A DNA stretch of 64,000 bases from Flavimaribacter sp024343425 (GCA_965227645.1 OZ245773.1:3782001-3846000), one strand, 5' to 3'; counted from the first letter of the stretch, positions 16,978 through 26,252 are shown. Numbers and translations are program-made. The notes: generated from the sequence alone by a model not told the origin.

Positions 16978-17838
16978 TCAGTCTTGCATTGCGACTGCGA
17001 CGCTTTCCGCAAGCGTCGTCGATGACCTGCCAATCAGATCCGGCAGGTCATGACTTTTCGTGAAGAGCGCACCGCTGGACGCCCCGGTTTCCGAATTTGC
17101 GAGCAAAGCCGCAAAGGGTTCCGGAATTCCAGCCTTCACGAGAGCGTTGCTATATGCCGCCTCGGGGATGTTCACGTAAGGAATGGTCTTGTCGGCGTGG
17201 GCAGAGATCTCCGCTGCAAGCTCAGACAGCGTATAGCCCCGCGCGCCCGCAAGCTCATAGACTTTTCCCGCCTGCTCCTCCTTCAGTAGGACGGCGGCGT
17301 CAGCCTCCGCATAGTCCTTCCGGGTCGCGAATGAAAAGCGGCCGTCGCCAGCGCAACCATAGACCGCGCCGTTCTCGACGGCGGCGGGGATCGCGCCCAT
17401 GTAGTTTTCCGTGTACCAGCCATGGCGCAGCAGAACACAAGGAACGCCTGTTTCCTTGAGATAGGCTTCCGTTTCGCGGTGCTCGTCGGCAAGGGCGAGT
17501 GGCGAATCTTCGGCGTCGAGAATACTCGTATAGGCGATCAGCTTGACGCCCGCGGCCTTCGCAGCGTCAATAACCGCCTTGTGTTGGCGGGTTCTTTGCC
17601 CAACTTCACTCGACGATATCAGCAGGAGGCGGTCCACGCCTTCCAGCGCCGCCGCCAGAGTTTCGGGCGCGTCGTAGTCGGCCTTGCGGACAACCACGCC
17701 TTTTTCCTTGAAATCCGCCACCCTGGCCGGATCACGAACGAGCGCAGCTAACTTCGTTTCTGTTTTGGACTTCAACAACGCTTCGACGACCAGCCGTCCC
17801 AGTTGTCCGCTCGCTCCGGTTACTGCAATCATGATCAT
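16978..17838 (-). CDS. qorB: NAD(P)H:quinone oxidoreductase, NmrA/QorB type
   Basis: This 286-residue atypical short-chain dehydrogenase matches the QorB (YtfG) pattern along its whole length. The nucleotide motif 'IAVTGASGQLGRLVVEALL' lies at residues 4-22, with 'LLLISSSEVGQRTRQHKAVIDAAKAAGVK' in the middle (seen as 'SSSEVGQR' and 'AAKAAGVK'), then 'LLRHGWYTENY' and a C-terminal 'IGRSSTTLAESV'. Family members reduce quinones and protect against redox-cycling compounds. GGAG precedes the two closely spaced ATGs (17838 and 17832). It is divergent from an HxlR regulator, the same layout as ytfG-ytfH in enterobacteria. Confidence 0.88.
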   Translation of the reverse strand: MIMIAVTGASGQLGRLVVEALLKSKTETKLAALVRDPARVADFKEKGVVVRKADYDAPETLAAALEGVDRLLLISSSEVGQRTRQHKAVIDAAKAAGVKLIAYTSILDAEDSPLALADEHRETEAYLKETGVPCVLLRHGWYTENYMGAIPAAVENGAVYGCAGDGRFSFATRKDYAEADAAVLLKEEQAGKVYELAGARGYTLSELAAEISAHADKTIPYVNIPEAAYSNALVKAGIPEPFAALLANSETGASSGALFTKSHDLPDLIGRSSTTLAESVAVAMQD

Positions 17839-17878
17839 GTCTCCATACTTGAAAGGGTGATGAAGACGATTTAGGTGG

Positions 17879-17895
17879 TTACTAACGAAAAGTAA
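17879..17895. promoter_or_regulatory. Inverted repeat between qorB and the HxlR gene
   Basis: TTACT-AACGAAA-AGTAA lies in the 81-base divergent region, about 40 bases from qorB and 24 from the regulator. It is a candidate HxlR/QorR operator controlling both genes. The arms are only five bases, so this is a modest call. Confidence 0.4.
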
Positions 17896-17919
17896 GTACG
17901 CACAAAAAGGTTAGTGTAA

Positions 17920-18330
17920 ATGTCAGAGACACATCGCACGGAAACACCGGCTACGGGCAGCCTGGCGGAAGGCCTGCGACGGGGCGTTGTCTTCTCGGGG
18001 CAATGCCCGTCACGCGACATCCTCAACCATGTCGTCTCGCGCTGGGGCGTCCTCGTTCTGGTGGCGCTTCTGGACGGGACGCTGCGCTTCAGCCAGCTGC
18101 GCAGGCGCATTGGCGGCGTCAGCGAAAAAATGCTTGCGCAAACGCTGCAGAACCTGGAAGGCGACGGCTTTGTGCTCCGCAATTCGCTGCCCGTCGTTCC
18201 GCCACATGTTGAATACAGCCTCACGCCATCCGGCGTGGAGGTGGCGAAGCGCGTGGAATCCCTTGTTGACTGGATCGAGGAAAACGTGTCGTCGATCATT
18301 GCCCATCGCGCCATGCAGGCGGCGGAGTAG
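17920..18330 (+). CDS. HxlR-family (DUF24) regulator, QorR/YtfH-like
   Basis: This 136-residue winged-helix protein has the HxlR pattern: 'CPSRDILNHVVSRWGVLVLVALLDG', then 'FSQLRRRIGGVSEKMLAQTLQNLEGDGFV' (given in parts: 'RWGVLVL', 'VSEKMLAQTL'). Cys29 sits at the position of the redox-active cysteine of QorR/HypR-type sensors, so it may respond to quinones or oxidants. Divergent placement next to qorB supports control of that gene. AAGG lies nine bases before the ATG. It is followed by about 180 bases without a gene, with a weak CTGTTG-TCC-CAACAG hairpin at 18337-18351. Confidence 0.9.
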   Translation: MSETHRTETPATGSLAEGLRRGVVFSGQCPSRDILNHVVSRWGVLVLVALLDGTLRFSQLRRRIGGVSEKMLAQTLQNLEGDGFVLRNSLPVVPPHVEYSLTPSGVEVAKRVESLVDWIEENVSSIIAHRAMQAAE

Positions 18331-18510
18331 AACCGCCTGTTGTCCCAACAGAAGACTGGGCTGCGCCGTGCCGGCGATGAGCAGAAAGCCGGCGCGAAAA
18401 AACGCTCCCGGTTTTCTGTTGTCATGTCCATTTTTTGAATGAAACTGTCGATTTCAAACTAGTCAAGCGCGACCGAACGCAAGACGATGCAGCCTGATGG
18501 AGATGGCCCC

Positions 18511-19761
18511 ATGCGCTATTCGGGATTGAAGGTTCTTCTGGAAGGTCTGACCGGTAACCGCGGCTGGAAACCGGTCTGGCGTGATCCCGATCCGAAACAG
18601 GAATACGACGTCGTGATCGTTGGCGGCGGCGGGCACGGTCTTTCGACCGCCTATTATCTCGCCAAGGAATTCGGCGTACGCAACGTCGCGGTGCTCGATA
18701 AGGGATGGCTGGGATCCGGTAATATCGGCCGTAACACGACGATCATACGATCGAATTATCTTCTGCCCGGCAACGCGCATTTCTACGAACTTTCCATGAA
18801 GCTCTGGGAAGGCCTGGAGCAGGACTTCAACTACAACGCCATGGTCTCGCAGCGCAGCGTCATCAATCTCTACCATTCGGACAACCAGCGCGACGCCTAT
18901 GCGCGCCGCGGCAACGCGATGCGGCTGGCAGGCATCGACGCAGACCTCCTCGACAGGAAACAGCTGCGGCGCATTTGCCCGTTCCTCGACTTCGAAAATG
19001 CGCGTTTTCCGATTCAGGGCGGGCTAAGGCAGAAGCGCGGCGGCACGGCCCGGCATGACGCAGTCGCGTGGGGCTATGCGCGCGGCGCCGACAGTCGCGG
19101 GGTCGATCTCATCCAGAATTGCGAGGTCACCGGATTCCGGATCGACGCCGGCGTGTGCACCGGGGTCGAGACGACCCGCGGCGTGATTGGCGCGAAAAAG
19201 GTCGCCGTCTGCGTCGCCGGATCGTCGAGCCGCGTCATGGCGCTCGCCGGCATGCGCCTGCCGATCGAAAGCCACGTTCTCCAGGCCTTCGTCACAGAAG
19301 GCCTCAAGCCTGTTCTCCCCGGCGTACTCACCTACGGCGCCGGACATTTCTATGTCTCCCAGTCGGACAAGGGAGGTCTGGTCTTCGGCGGCGATCTCGA
19401 CGGCTACAACACCTACGCCCAGCGGGGCAATCTGCCGACGGTGGAGACTGTGTGCGAGGGCGGCATGGCGATGATGCCGGTGATCGGCCGGGCGCGCCTG
19501 CTCAGAAGCTGGGGCGGCGTCATGGACATGTCCATGGACGGGTCGCCCTTCATCGACAAGACCTGCGTCGACGGTCTCTACTTCAACGGCGGCTGGTGTT
19601 ACGGCGGGTTCAAGGCGACTCCTGCTTCCGGCTACTGCTACGCCCATCTCATCGCCCGCGACGAACCGCATCCAACGGCGGCGCAAATGCGCCTCGACCG
19701 GTCAATCAGCGGCTGCATGCTCGACGAGACGGGCCGCGGCCCGCAACCCAATCTTCACTGA
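18511..19761 (+). CDS. soxB: Sarcosine oxidase subunit beta
   Basis: This 416-residue flavoprotein is the catalytic subunit of heterotetrameric sarcosine oxidase, which oxidatively demethylates N-methylated glycine. The FAD motif 'YDVVIVGGGGHGLSTAYYLA' lies at residues 32-51. 'RGGTARHDAVAWGYARGADSRG' near residue 180 carries the histidine (about 182) that binds FMN covalently in this family. Length matches the usual 405-417. GGAG lies eight bases upstream of the ATG at 18511; an ATG at 18487 has a poor ribosome site. It opens a soxB-D-A-G operon. Confidence 0.95.
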   Translation: MRYSGLKVLLEGLTGNRGWKPVWRDPDPKQEYDVVIVGGGGHGLSTAYYLAKEFGVRNVAVLDKGWLGSGNIGRNTTIIRSNYLLPGNAHFYELSMKLWEGLEQDFNYNAMVSQRSVINLYHSDNQRDAYARRGNAMRLAGIDADLLDRKQLRRICPFLDFENARFPIQGGLRQKRGGTARHDAVAWGYARGADSRGVDLIQNCEVTGFRIDAGVCTGVETTRGVIGAKKVAVCVAGSSSRVMALAGMRLPIESHVLQAFVTEGLKPVLPGVLTYGAGHFYVSQSDKGGLVFGGDLDGYNTYAQRGNLPTVETVCEGGMAMMPVIGRARLLRSWGGVMDMSMDGSPFIDKTCVDGLYFNGGWCYGGFKATPASGYCYAHLIARDEPHPTAAQMRLDRSISGCMLDETGRGPQPNLH

Positions 19762-19775
19762 GATTCCACCAGACC

Positions 19776-20063
19776 ATGATTATCAATCATCCCCTGCTTG
19801 GCCCGCGCGACGCATCCGAATTCTCCTATCTGGGGAACGCATCACTGATCGACCGCCCGGACCCTGAGGCCGATGACGCTGCGAAGCACTTTCACGACTA
19901 TGTCTATCTGCGCGACAACCCCGCCGGCGAACATCGCGAGCTGTGGTTTCACGAGCACGGCGACCGGTCCTGGCTGGTGGTGACGCGCAATACGCTCACC
20001 CACGAAATCACCCGGGTGGAACTGGCAATGGACGTGGCGATCGCCAGAGGGCGTCGCCGATGA
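19776..20063 (+). CDS. soxD: Sarcosine oxidase subunit delta, zinc-less variant
   Basis: This is the small subunit (95 residues) of the sarcosine oxidase complex. The family core is present: 'YVYLRDNPAGEHRELWFHEHGDRSWLVVTRNTLTHEI' is visible in parts ('YLRDNPAGEHRE', 'TRNTLTHEI'). The canonical N-terminal zinc site, normally containing CP-x-CG, is replaced by 'MIINHPLLGPRDASEF', and no cysteine occurs anywhere in the protein, so it cannot bind zinc in the usual way. The start ATG is 14 bases after soxB and the stop overlaps soxA (ATGA). The variant may mark a paralogous complex with a different N-methyl substrate. Confidence 0.9.
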   Translation: MIINHPLLGPRDASEFSYLGNASLIDRPDPEADDAAKHFHDYVYLRDNPAGEHRELWFHEHGDRSWLVVTRNTLTHEITRVELAMDVAIARGRRR

Positions 20064-23011
20064 CACAGGCTTTCCGGCTCGCCAAAGGCGGTCTGATCGA
20101 CAGATCGCAAACGCTCGAATTCCGCTTCGACGGCGCCGCCTATGGCGGACATGGCGGCGACACACTGGCGTCGGCGCTGCTTGCCAACGGCGTGCGCATG
20201 GTCGGCCGCTCCTTCAAGTATCACCGGCCTCGCGGCGTCTTCTCGGCCGGCTCCGAGGAGCCCAACGCGCTCGTCGAACTTCGTCGGGGCGCACGGCAGG
20301 AGCCGAATACGCGCGCGACCATGGCGGAACTTTTTGGCGGGCTTGACGCACGCAGCCAGAATTATCGCGGCTCGCTCAAATACGATCTGTTGGCGGTCAA
20401 CGACCTGTTTTCGCCCTTCCTGTCGGCCGGGTTCTACTATAAGACGTTCATGTGGCCGAAATCCTTCTGGGAAAGGCTCTACGAACCGGTAATCAGGGCC
20501 GCCGCCGGGCTTGGCCGACTGTCGCGCGAAGCCGATCCCGACGTCTACGACAAGGGGTATCTGCATTGCGATATTCTGGTCATCGGCGCCGGCCCGAGCG
20601 GTCTTGCGGCGACGTTGACCGCAGGGCGCGCCGGAGTACGGGTGATCCTCGCCGATGAGGATTTCCGCGTCGGCGGACGGTTGAATGCGGAAACGCTGGG
20701 CGTCAACGGCATGGCGGGTAGTGACTGGGCCGATGCGGCGCGCGCCGAACTCGCTTCGATGGACAATGTGCGCATCATGAGACGGACGACTGTCTTCGGC
20801 GCCTATGATCACGGGATCTATGGCGCGGTCGAACGCCTGACGGATCACCTGCCACATGGCAGCGGCAAGCCCCGGCAGGTGCTTTGGCGCATCTACACGC
20901 GGCGCGCGATCGTGTGCGCAGGCGCCACGGAAAGGTCGATCGCCTTTTCGGACAACGACCGACCGGGCGTAATGCTCGCCGGCAGCGTCCGCGCCTATGC
21001 AAACCGTTTTGCTGTGGGAGCCGGCAGATCCGTCTCTATCTTCACCAACAATGACACCGGATGGCGCACGGCTTCCGACCTCTCCGCAAAAGGCGTCCCA
21101 ATCGCTGCGATCATCGACACGCGCGAGATCTCTCCGCTTGCAGCGCCTCGGGGAGCCGCCGTCGTCATGGGCGGACGCATCACCAGAACGAAGGGCAGAC
21201 ATGGTGTCCGGTCCATCACTCTCGCCGGCGGTCAAACGATCGAATGCGACTGTCTGGCCGTTTCCGGCGGCTGGAGCCCGAATGTGCATCTGACGTGCCA
21301 TCAGCGCGGCCGGCCGCAATGGAACGAGGACATCGCCGCCTTCACGCCAGGAGGCGACATGCCTGCCGGCATGCGCGTCGCCGGCGCAGCGAACGGGATT
21401 TACTCCCTCCAGGACTGCCTTGCTGACGGCCGCGAAACCGCGGTCGGGATCCTTGACGAGTTCGGTCTCAATCCACCCGCCGACGACGCGCTGACGGCCG
21501 ATGAGGAAGCGGCGTCAATTTCGGCCTTCTGGCATGTGCGGGACGGCAAGGGCCGTGCATTTGTCGATCTGCAGAACGATGTGACGGTCAAGGATATCCG
21601 CCTGTCGCATCAGGAAGGCTTCCGGTCTGTCGAGCATCTCAAGCGCTATACGACACTGGGCATGGCGACGGATCAGGGACGCACAGCCAACGTGCTTGGT
21701 CTCGCCCTTCTGGCGCAGGCGTCCGGCAAATCCATTCCTGAAACCGGGACGACCATCTTCCGCCCTCCCTACACGCCGGTCGCCATCGGCGCGATCGCGG
21801 GGCGCAGCCGTGGCAAGAAATTTCGTCCGGTCCGCAAGACGCCCGGCCATCGCTGGGCCGAGGAGAACGGCGCGGACTTCGTCGAATCCGGCTTGTGGAT
21901 GCGCGCGCAATGGTTCGCCCGCGAAGGTGAAACGCACTGGCGCCAGAGCTGCGATCGGGAAGTGTTGCAAACAAGAGCCTCGGTCGGAATTTGCGACGTG
22001 ACCACGCTCGGCAAGATCGATATCCAGGGTCGAGACGCCGCCGAATTCGTCAATCGCGTCTACAGCAACGGCTTTGCGAAATTGCCGGTTGGCAAGTGCC
22101 GCTACGGATTGATGCTTCGCGAAGACGGCCTCGTCATGGATGACGGCACGACGGCGCGGCTCGGCGAAAACCACTTCGTCATGACGACGACCACCGCCAA
22201 TGCGGTGACTGTCTTCCGCCATCTCGAATTCTGCCGCCAGTGCCTTTGGCCGGGTCTTGACGTGCACCTGATTTCCGTGACCGAACAATGGGCGCAGGCG
22301 GCCGTCGCGGGCCCCCATGCGCGCAAGCTTCTGGAAAAACTCGTTGACGCTGACCATGACATTTCCAATGACGCCTTTCCCTTCATGGCCTGCGGGGAAA
22401 TCACCGTCTGCGGGGGCGTTCCCGCCCGTCTCTTCCGGATTTCGTTCTCCGGCGAACTTGCCTACGAGATTGCTGTTCCCGCGCGCTACGGGAATTCCAT
22501 CATGGCGACCCTGATGAAAGCGGGTGAAGAGTTCGGAGCAACGCCCTACGGCGTGGAGGCGCTGAACGTCATGCGGGTCGAAAAGGGCCACGCCACCGGA
22601 AACGAACTGAATGGACAGACGTCTGCGTGCGATCTCGGCCTTGGCCGCATGATGTCCGACAAGAAAGACTATATCGGCCGCGTTCTCGCGCAGCGCGAGC
22701 ACCTCGCGCGGGAGGACGGTCTGAAACTCGTCGGTTTCAAGCCGGTGGACACCGCACAGGAATTGAAATCCGGCGCGCACTTCATCGCAAAGGGCAAAGA
22801 GATGACCACGGAAAACGACGAGGGCTGGATGACTTCCGTCGCATGGTCGCCCAACCTGCAGACATCCATCGGCCTCGGCTTCATTGAACGCGGCGACAGC
22901 CGCATCGGCGAAACGGTGGTCGCCGCGGATCCGCTGCGTGACAGGTCGATTGAAGTCGAGATCGTGTCGCCGCATTTCGTCGATCCGGAAGGGGAGCGGC
23001 TCCGTGGCTGA
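20060..23011 (+). CDS. soxA: Sarcosine oxidase subunit alpha
   Basis: This 983-residue subunit has a 2Fe-2S-like N-terminal domain, an NAD-binding disulfide-reductase-like domain ('CDILVIGAGPSGLAATLTAGRAG' near residues 170-190) and a C-terminal GcvT-like folate-binding domain. The last is visible in 'FRISFSGELAYEIAVPARYG' and 'GVEALNVMRVEKGHATGNELNGQTSACDLG' (seen as 'EALNVMRVEKGH'). In the complex it takes up formaldehyde on tetrahydrofolate. The start overlaps soxD (ATGA). Length agrees with the usual 965-1000. No folate-pathway genes (glyA, folD, purU) adjoin it. Confidence 0.95.
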   Translation: MTQAFRLAKGGLIDRSQTLEFRFDGAAYGGHGGDTLASALLANGVRMVGRSFKYHRPRGVFSAGSEEPNALVELRRGARQEPNTRATMAELFGGLDARSQNYRGSLKYDLLAVNDLFSPFLSAGFYYKTFMWPKSFWERLYEPVIRAAAGLGRLSREADPDVYDKGYLHCDILVIGAGPSGLAATLTAGRAGVRVILADEDFRVGGRLNAETLGVNGMAGSDWADAARAELASMDNVRIMRRTTVFGAYDHGIYGAVERLTDHLPHGSGKPRQVLWRIYTRRAIVCAGATERSIAFSDNDRPGVMLAGSVRAYANRFAVGAGRSVSIFTNNDTGWRTASDLSAKGVPIAAIIDTREISPLAAPRGAAVVMGGRITRTKGRHGVRSITLAGGQTIECDCLAVSGGWSPNVHLTCHQRGRPQWNEDIAAFTPGGDMPAGMRVAGAANGIYSLQDCLADGRETAVGILDEFGLNPPADDALTADEEAASISAFWHVRDGKGRAFVDLQNDVTVKDIRLSHQEGFRSVEHLKRYTTLGMATDQGRTANVLGLALLAQASGKSIPETGTTIFRPPYTPVAIGAIAGRSRGKKFRPVRKTPGHRWAEENGADFVESGLWMRAQWFAREGETHWRQSCDREVLQTRASVGICDVTTLGKIDIQGRDAAEFVNRVYSNGFAKLPVGKCRYGLMLREDGLVMDDGTTARLGENHFVMTTTTANAVTVFRHLEFCRQCLWPGLDVHLISVTEQWAQAAVAGPHARKLLEKLVDADHDISNDAFPFMACGEITVCGGVPARLFRISFSGELAYEIAVPARYGNSIMATLMKAGEEFGATPYGVEALNVMRVEKGHATGNELNGQTSACDLGLGRMMSDKKDYIGRVLAQREHLAREDGLKLVGFKPVDTAQELKSGAHFIAKGKEMTTENDEGWMTSVAWSPNLQTSIGLGFIERGDSRIGETVVAADPLRDRSIEVEIVSPHFVDPEGERLRG

Positions 23012-23567
23012 ATTCGATCTGATCGCAAAGACGCCCCTTGGCGGCCTTCACAAGACTTGCGAAGGCCTTGCTATCGAGGAAGTTACCGGTCGCGCCATCG
23101 TTTCCATCGCGTTTTCCGACCGGGCAGGCCTTGAACGGACCATGCGGAAAAGCCTGGACCTGACGCTTCCCTTTGTCGGGAACACAGCCAGAGTTGAATC
23201 AAGGGATCTCCTGGTTCTCAGCCTGCAATCCGACCAGGTCTTCGTGCTGTTCCCGCAAACCGGTCATCGGCCGGATCTCGAAATCGCAGAGATTGCAGGC
23301 GATCAGAGCTACGTCACGGATCAATCGGACGGCTGGGCGCTGTTGCGCGTCTCCGGCCCCAGATCCCGCGCGGCGCTCGAGCGTATCTGCATGCTCGACC
23401 TGCATCCGGACATATTCACCGTCGGCGCGGTCGCCCGCACCGTGATGGACCATCTCGGCGTGATCATTCACCGTGACGACGAGCATTCCTTCCTCCTGAT
23501 GTCGGCGCGTTCCTCCGCCGAATCCTTCGCCCATGCGGTCGTGACGAGCGCGGAGAATGTGAGCTGA
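23004..23567 (+). CDS. soxG: Sarcosine oxidase subunit gamma
   Basis: This 187-residue subunit is the last of the soxBDAG set. It has the family's GcvT-like small domain: 'DQSDGWALLRVSGPRSRAALERIC' and 'RTVMDHLGVIIHRDDEHSFLLMSARSSAESFAHAV' are recognisable in parts ('WALLRVSGPRSR', 'LMSARSSAESF'). It starts at a GTG at 23004 overlapping soxA by eight bases, with GGGGAG seven bases upstream. It helps stabilise the complex; catalysis lies in the beta subunit. Confidence 0.9.
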   Translation: MAEFDLIAKTPLGGLHKTCEGLAIEEVTGRAIVSIAFSDRAGLERTMRKSLDLTLPFVGNTARVESRDLLVLSLQSDQVFVLFPQTGHRPDLEIAEIAGDQSYVTDQSDGWALLRVSGPRSRAALERICMLDLHPDIFTVGAVARTVMDHLGVIIHRDDEHSFLLMSARSSAESFAHAVVTSAENVS

Positions 23568-23645
23568 TTGGCAGCGCGCCGCCTTTCGAAAGCACGACGA
23601 CTAACCTATAGTCTCCTCGATCATCATCAGCGGGGATACGCCACA

Positions 23646-25058
23646 GTGAGCAACGAGACGCCGGCCGAAATCGGCCTGATCGGGCTGGGAACGATGGGGG
23701 CCGCCCTCTCCCTGAATATCGCCGAAAAGGGCTTCGGCGTCGCGGTCTTCAACCGCACAGTCGCGACCACGCATTCATTTTATGAAAACGCCGGCGAACT
23801 CGCGGCAAAGATCGTTCCTTGCGACACTCTCGAAAGCCTTGTCGCGTCCATCCGGCCGCCCCGCGCGATCATCCTGATGGTGCCGGCGGGCGACCCGGTG
23901 GACCAGCAGATCGCCGCCTTGCGCCCGTTTCTGGATAATGACGATCTGATCATCGACGCCGGCAACGCCAATTTCCATGACACGAACAGACGCGTCGCCG
24001 AGGCAGAGGCTGAAAACCATCCTTTTCTCGGCATCGGCGTCTCCGGCGGCGAGGAAGGCGCCCGACACGGACCGGCGATCATGGGCGGTGGCTCGGAAGC
24101 TTCCTGGCGGCGCGTTGCGCCGATCCTCGAAGCGATTTCCGCCAAATACGAAGGCGCGCCTTGTGCGACCTGGCTCGGCGAGGCCGGCACCGGACACTTC
24201 GTCAAGTCCGTCCACAACGGCATCGAATATGCGGACATGCAGATGATCGCCGAAATCTACGGCGTCATGCGCGACGGAATGGCGATGCAGCCGGCGGACA
24301 TGGCTGAGGTCTTCGCGCGCTGGAACGACGGGCCGCTGCAATCCTATCTGATTGAAATTTCCGGAGAGGTCTCCCGCGCCGTCGATCCGGAAACACGCAA
24401 ACCCCTGCTCGATGTCATTCTCGACAAGGCCGGCCAGAAGGGCACAGGCCGCTGGACGGCGATCGAGGCGCAGCATCTCGGCGCACCGATTCCCTCCATC
24501 GAGGCCGCGGTCGCAGCCCGCAATATTTCGGCGCGGCTCTCTGCGCGAAAGATCGGCGGCGATATTTATGGCGAGCCTGCCCATGACGCGGGAGCTATGG
24601 ACCTCGATCTTCTTGAACGCGCGCTGATCGCCGGCAAGATCCTCTGCTATGCACAGGGCTTTGATCTCCTGAAAGCCGCCAGCGACAGTTTCAAATGGAA
24701 CCTGTCACTGCCCGATGTCGCGCGGGTCTGGCGCGCGGGCTGCATCATTCGCTCCTCAATGCTCAACGACATGGCGTCCGCCTTTACCGACGAGCCCGAT
24801 ACGAACCTGATGTTCGCCTCGCGCTTCGTCCCGCTTTTGAAAGAGAACGAGGCGTCGCTGCGAACGCTTGTCGCGAAAGCCGCAGCGGCGGCGCTGCCAG
24901 TCCCGGCGCTCTCCTCCGCGCTTTCCTATTTCGACATGATGCGGATGAAGCGCGGCACGGCCAACATGATCCAGGCGCAGCGGGATTTCTTCGGACTTCA
25001 CTCGTTCGAACGCCTCGATCGCGGAGGCAGCTTCCACGGCCCCTGGGCGGGATCTTGA
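23646..25058 (+). CDS. gnd: 6-phosphogluconate dehydrogenase, decarboxylating
   Basis: This 470-residue enzyme of the pentose-phosphate pathway converts 6-phosphogluconate to ribulose 5-phosphate with NADP+. 'IGLIGLGTMGAALSLNIAEKGF' forms the nucleotide fold and 'FNRT' suits NADP. Catalytic motifs are 'GIGVSGGEEGARHGPAIMGGG' near residue 125 and 'GHFVKSVHNGIEYADMQMIAE' near residue 180. Length is exactly that of the family. GGGG lies nine bases before the GTG at 23646; a TTG 78 bases upstream is less likely. It follows soxG on the same strand, an unusual neighbourhood. Confidence 0.93.
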   Translation: MSNETPAEIGLIGLGTMGAALSLNIAEKGFGVAVFNRTVATTHSFYENAGELAAKIVPCDTLESLVASIRPPRAIILMVPAGDPVDQQIAALRPFLDNDDLIIDAGNANFHDTNRRVAEAEAENHPFLGIGVSGGEEGARHGPAIMGGGSEASWRRVAPILEAISAKYEGAPCATWLGEAGTGHFVKSVHNGIEYADMQMIAEIYGVMRDGMAMQPADMAEVFARWNDGPLQSYLIEISGEVSRAVDPETRKPLLDVILDKAGQKGTGRWTAIEAQHLGAPIPSIEAAVAARNISARLSARKIGGDIYGEPAHDAGAMDLDLLERALIAGKILCYAQGFDLLKAASDSFKWNLSLPDVARVWRAGCIIRSSMLNDMASAFTDEPDTNLMFASRFVPLLKENEASLRTLVAKAAAAALPVPALSSALSYFDMMRMKRGTANMIQAQRDFFGLHSFERLDRGGSFHGPWAGS

Positions 25059-25064
25059 AACCGC

Positions 25065-26252
25065 TCAGACCTTGACCCAGGCGCCGTTCTTTTTCGACGA
25101 CTTCACACACGCCTCGATGAAGCGCATGCCCAGGACGCCGTCCTCAACCGTCGGGAAGACAACGTCCTTGGGAACCTTGCCCTTCTTGCGACGCAGGGCC
25201 CGGATCGCGATCGCCGCTTCGCTGTAGATATTGGCGAAGCCTTCCAGATATCCTTCCGGATGTCCTGGCGGGACCCGCGTCATCCGCCCGGCCGCCGGCC
25301 CGGAGCCAGCCCCGCCGCGCGTTATCAGCTGCTTCGGCTTGCCGAAGGGCGTGTACCAAAGATAGTTCGGATCGGCCTGCGTCCACTCGAGACCGCCTTT
25401 CGTCCCGTAAACCCGCAATTTCAGCCCGTTTTCGTTTCCAGGCGCCACCTGGCTGCACCAGACCATGCCTTTTGCGGGCTTCTCTTTCCCCTTTGCCTTG
25501 AACCGCAGCATGATATGGGCGTTGTCGTCGAGCGGGCGCCCCTCGACAAAACTGTCGAGATCGGCTGCAAGGCTGTCCGTTTCGAGACCGGAAACGAAAC
25601 TCGCGAGATTCCAGGCATGGGTGCCGATATCGCCGATTGAGCCGCCGGCGCCGGACTGTTTCGGATCGGTCCGCCACACAGCCTGCTTGGCGCCGGTGTC
25701 CTCCACCTTTTCCGTCAGCCAGTCCTGTGGATATTCCGCATGGACGAGCCGGATATCGCCAAGCACGCCTTTTTCCACCATTTCACGGGCCTGACGGATC
25801 ATGGGATAGCCGGTGTAATTGTGAGTGAGGACGAACAGCCTGCCGGTCTTATCCACCAGTTTGGCGAGTTTTTTTGCGTCGGCCAGGTTTGACGTCAGCG
25901 GCTTGTCGCAGATCACGTGGATCCCGGCGTCCAGAAACGCTTTCGCCGCCGGATAGTGAACGTGGTTTGGCGTGACGATCGACACCGCCTCGATACCGTC
26001 CTCCCGGGCTGCTTCCGCCTTCGCCATTTCCGCGAAACTGCCATAGGAGCGCTCGGGGTTGATGCCGAGTTCGGCGGCCGACGCCGCCGCCCTTTCGGGA
26101 TCGGAAGACAATGCGCCCGCAACCAGGTCGTAATGTCCGTCAATACGTGAAGCGATGCGATGAACCGCGCCGATAAAGGCGCCCTGCCCGCCGCCTACCA
26201 TGCCGAGACGAATGGGGCTCGCTTCACTGCTTGTTTTGGCTGCACTGACCAT
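25065..26252 (-). CDS. Gfo/Idh/MocA-family oxidoreductase (end of ABC-Dha operon)
   Basis: This 395-residue NAD(P)-dependent dehydrogenase has 'RLGMVGGGQGAFIGAVHRIASR' as nucleotide motif and the 'DKP' variant of the family motif in 'VICDKPLTSNLAD'. The catalytic histidine region is 'GSIGDIGTHAWNLASFVSG'. AGGGGGA precedes the ATG at 26252 at good spacing, ruling out a start 54 bases upstream. It is the last of 14 same-strand genes beginning with an ABC importer, and the preceding gene is a TIM-barrel isomerase, so it probably oxidises the imported sugar or polyol. The stop is six bases from the convergent gnd stop. Confidence 0.88.
   Translation of the reverse strand: MVSAAKTSSEASPIRLGMVGGGQGAFIGAVHRIASRIDGHYDLVAGALSSDPERAAASAAELGINPERSYGSFAEMAKAEAAREDGIEAVSIVTPNHVHYPAAKAFLDAGIHVICDKPLTSNLADAKKLAKLVDKTGRLFVLTHNYTGYPMIRQAREMVEKGVLGDIRLVHAEYPQDWLTEKVEDTGAKQAVWRTDPKQSGAGGSIGDIGTHAWNLASFVSGLETDSLAADLDSFVEGRPLDDNAHIMLRFKAKGKEKPAKGMVWCSQVAPGNENGLKLRVYGTKGGLEWTQADPNYLWYTPFGKPKQLITRGGAGSGPAAGRMTRVPPGHPEGYLEGFANIYSEAAIAIRALRRKKGKVPKDVVFPTVEDGVLGMRFIEACVKSSKKNGAWVKV

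Noticed and set aside
21515..22975. A 486-codon minus-strand frame opposite soxA
   Set aside because: Antisense to a clearly coding GcvT-like domain; composition is that of a shadow frame and no motif is recognisable.
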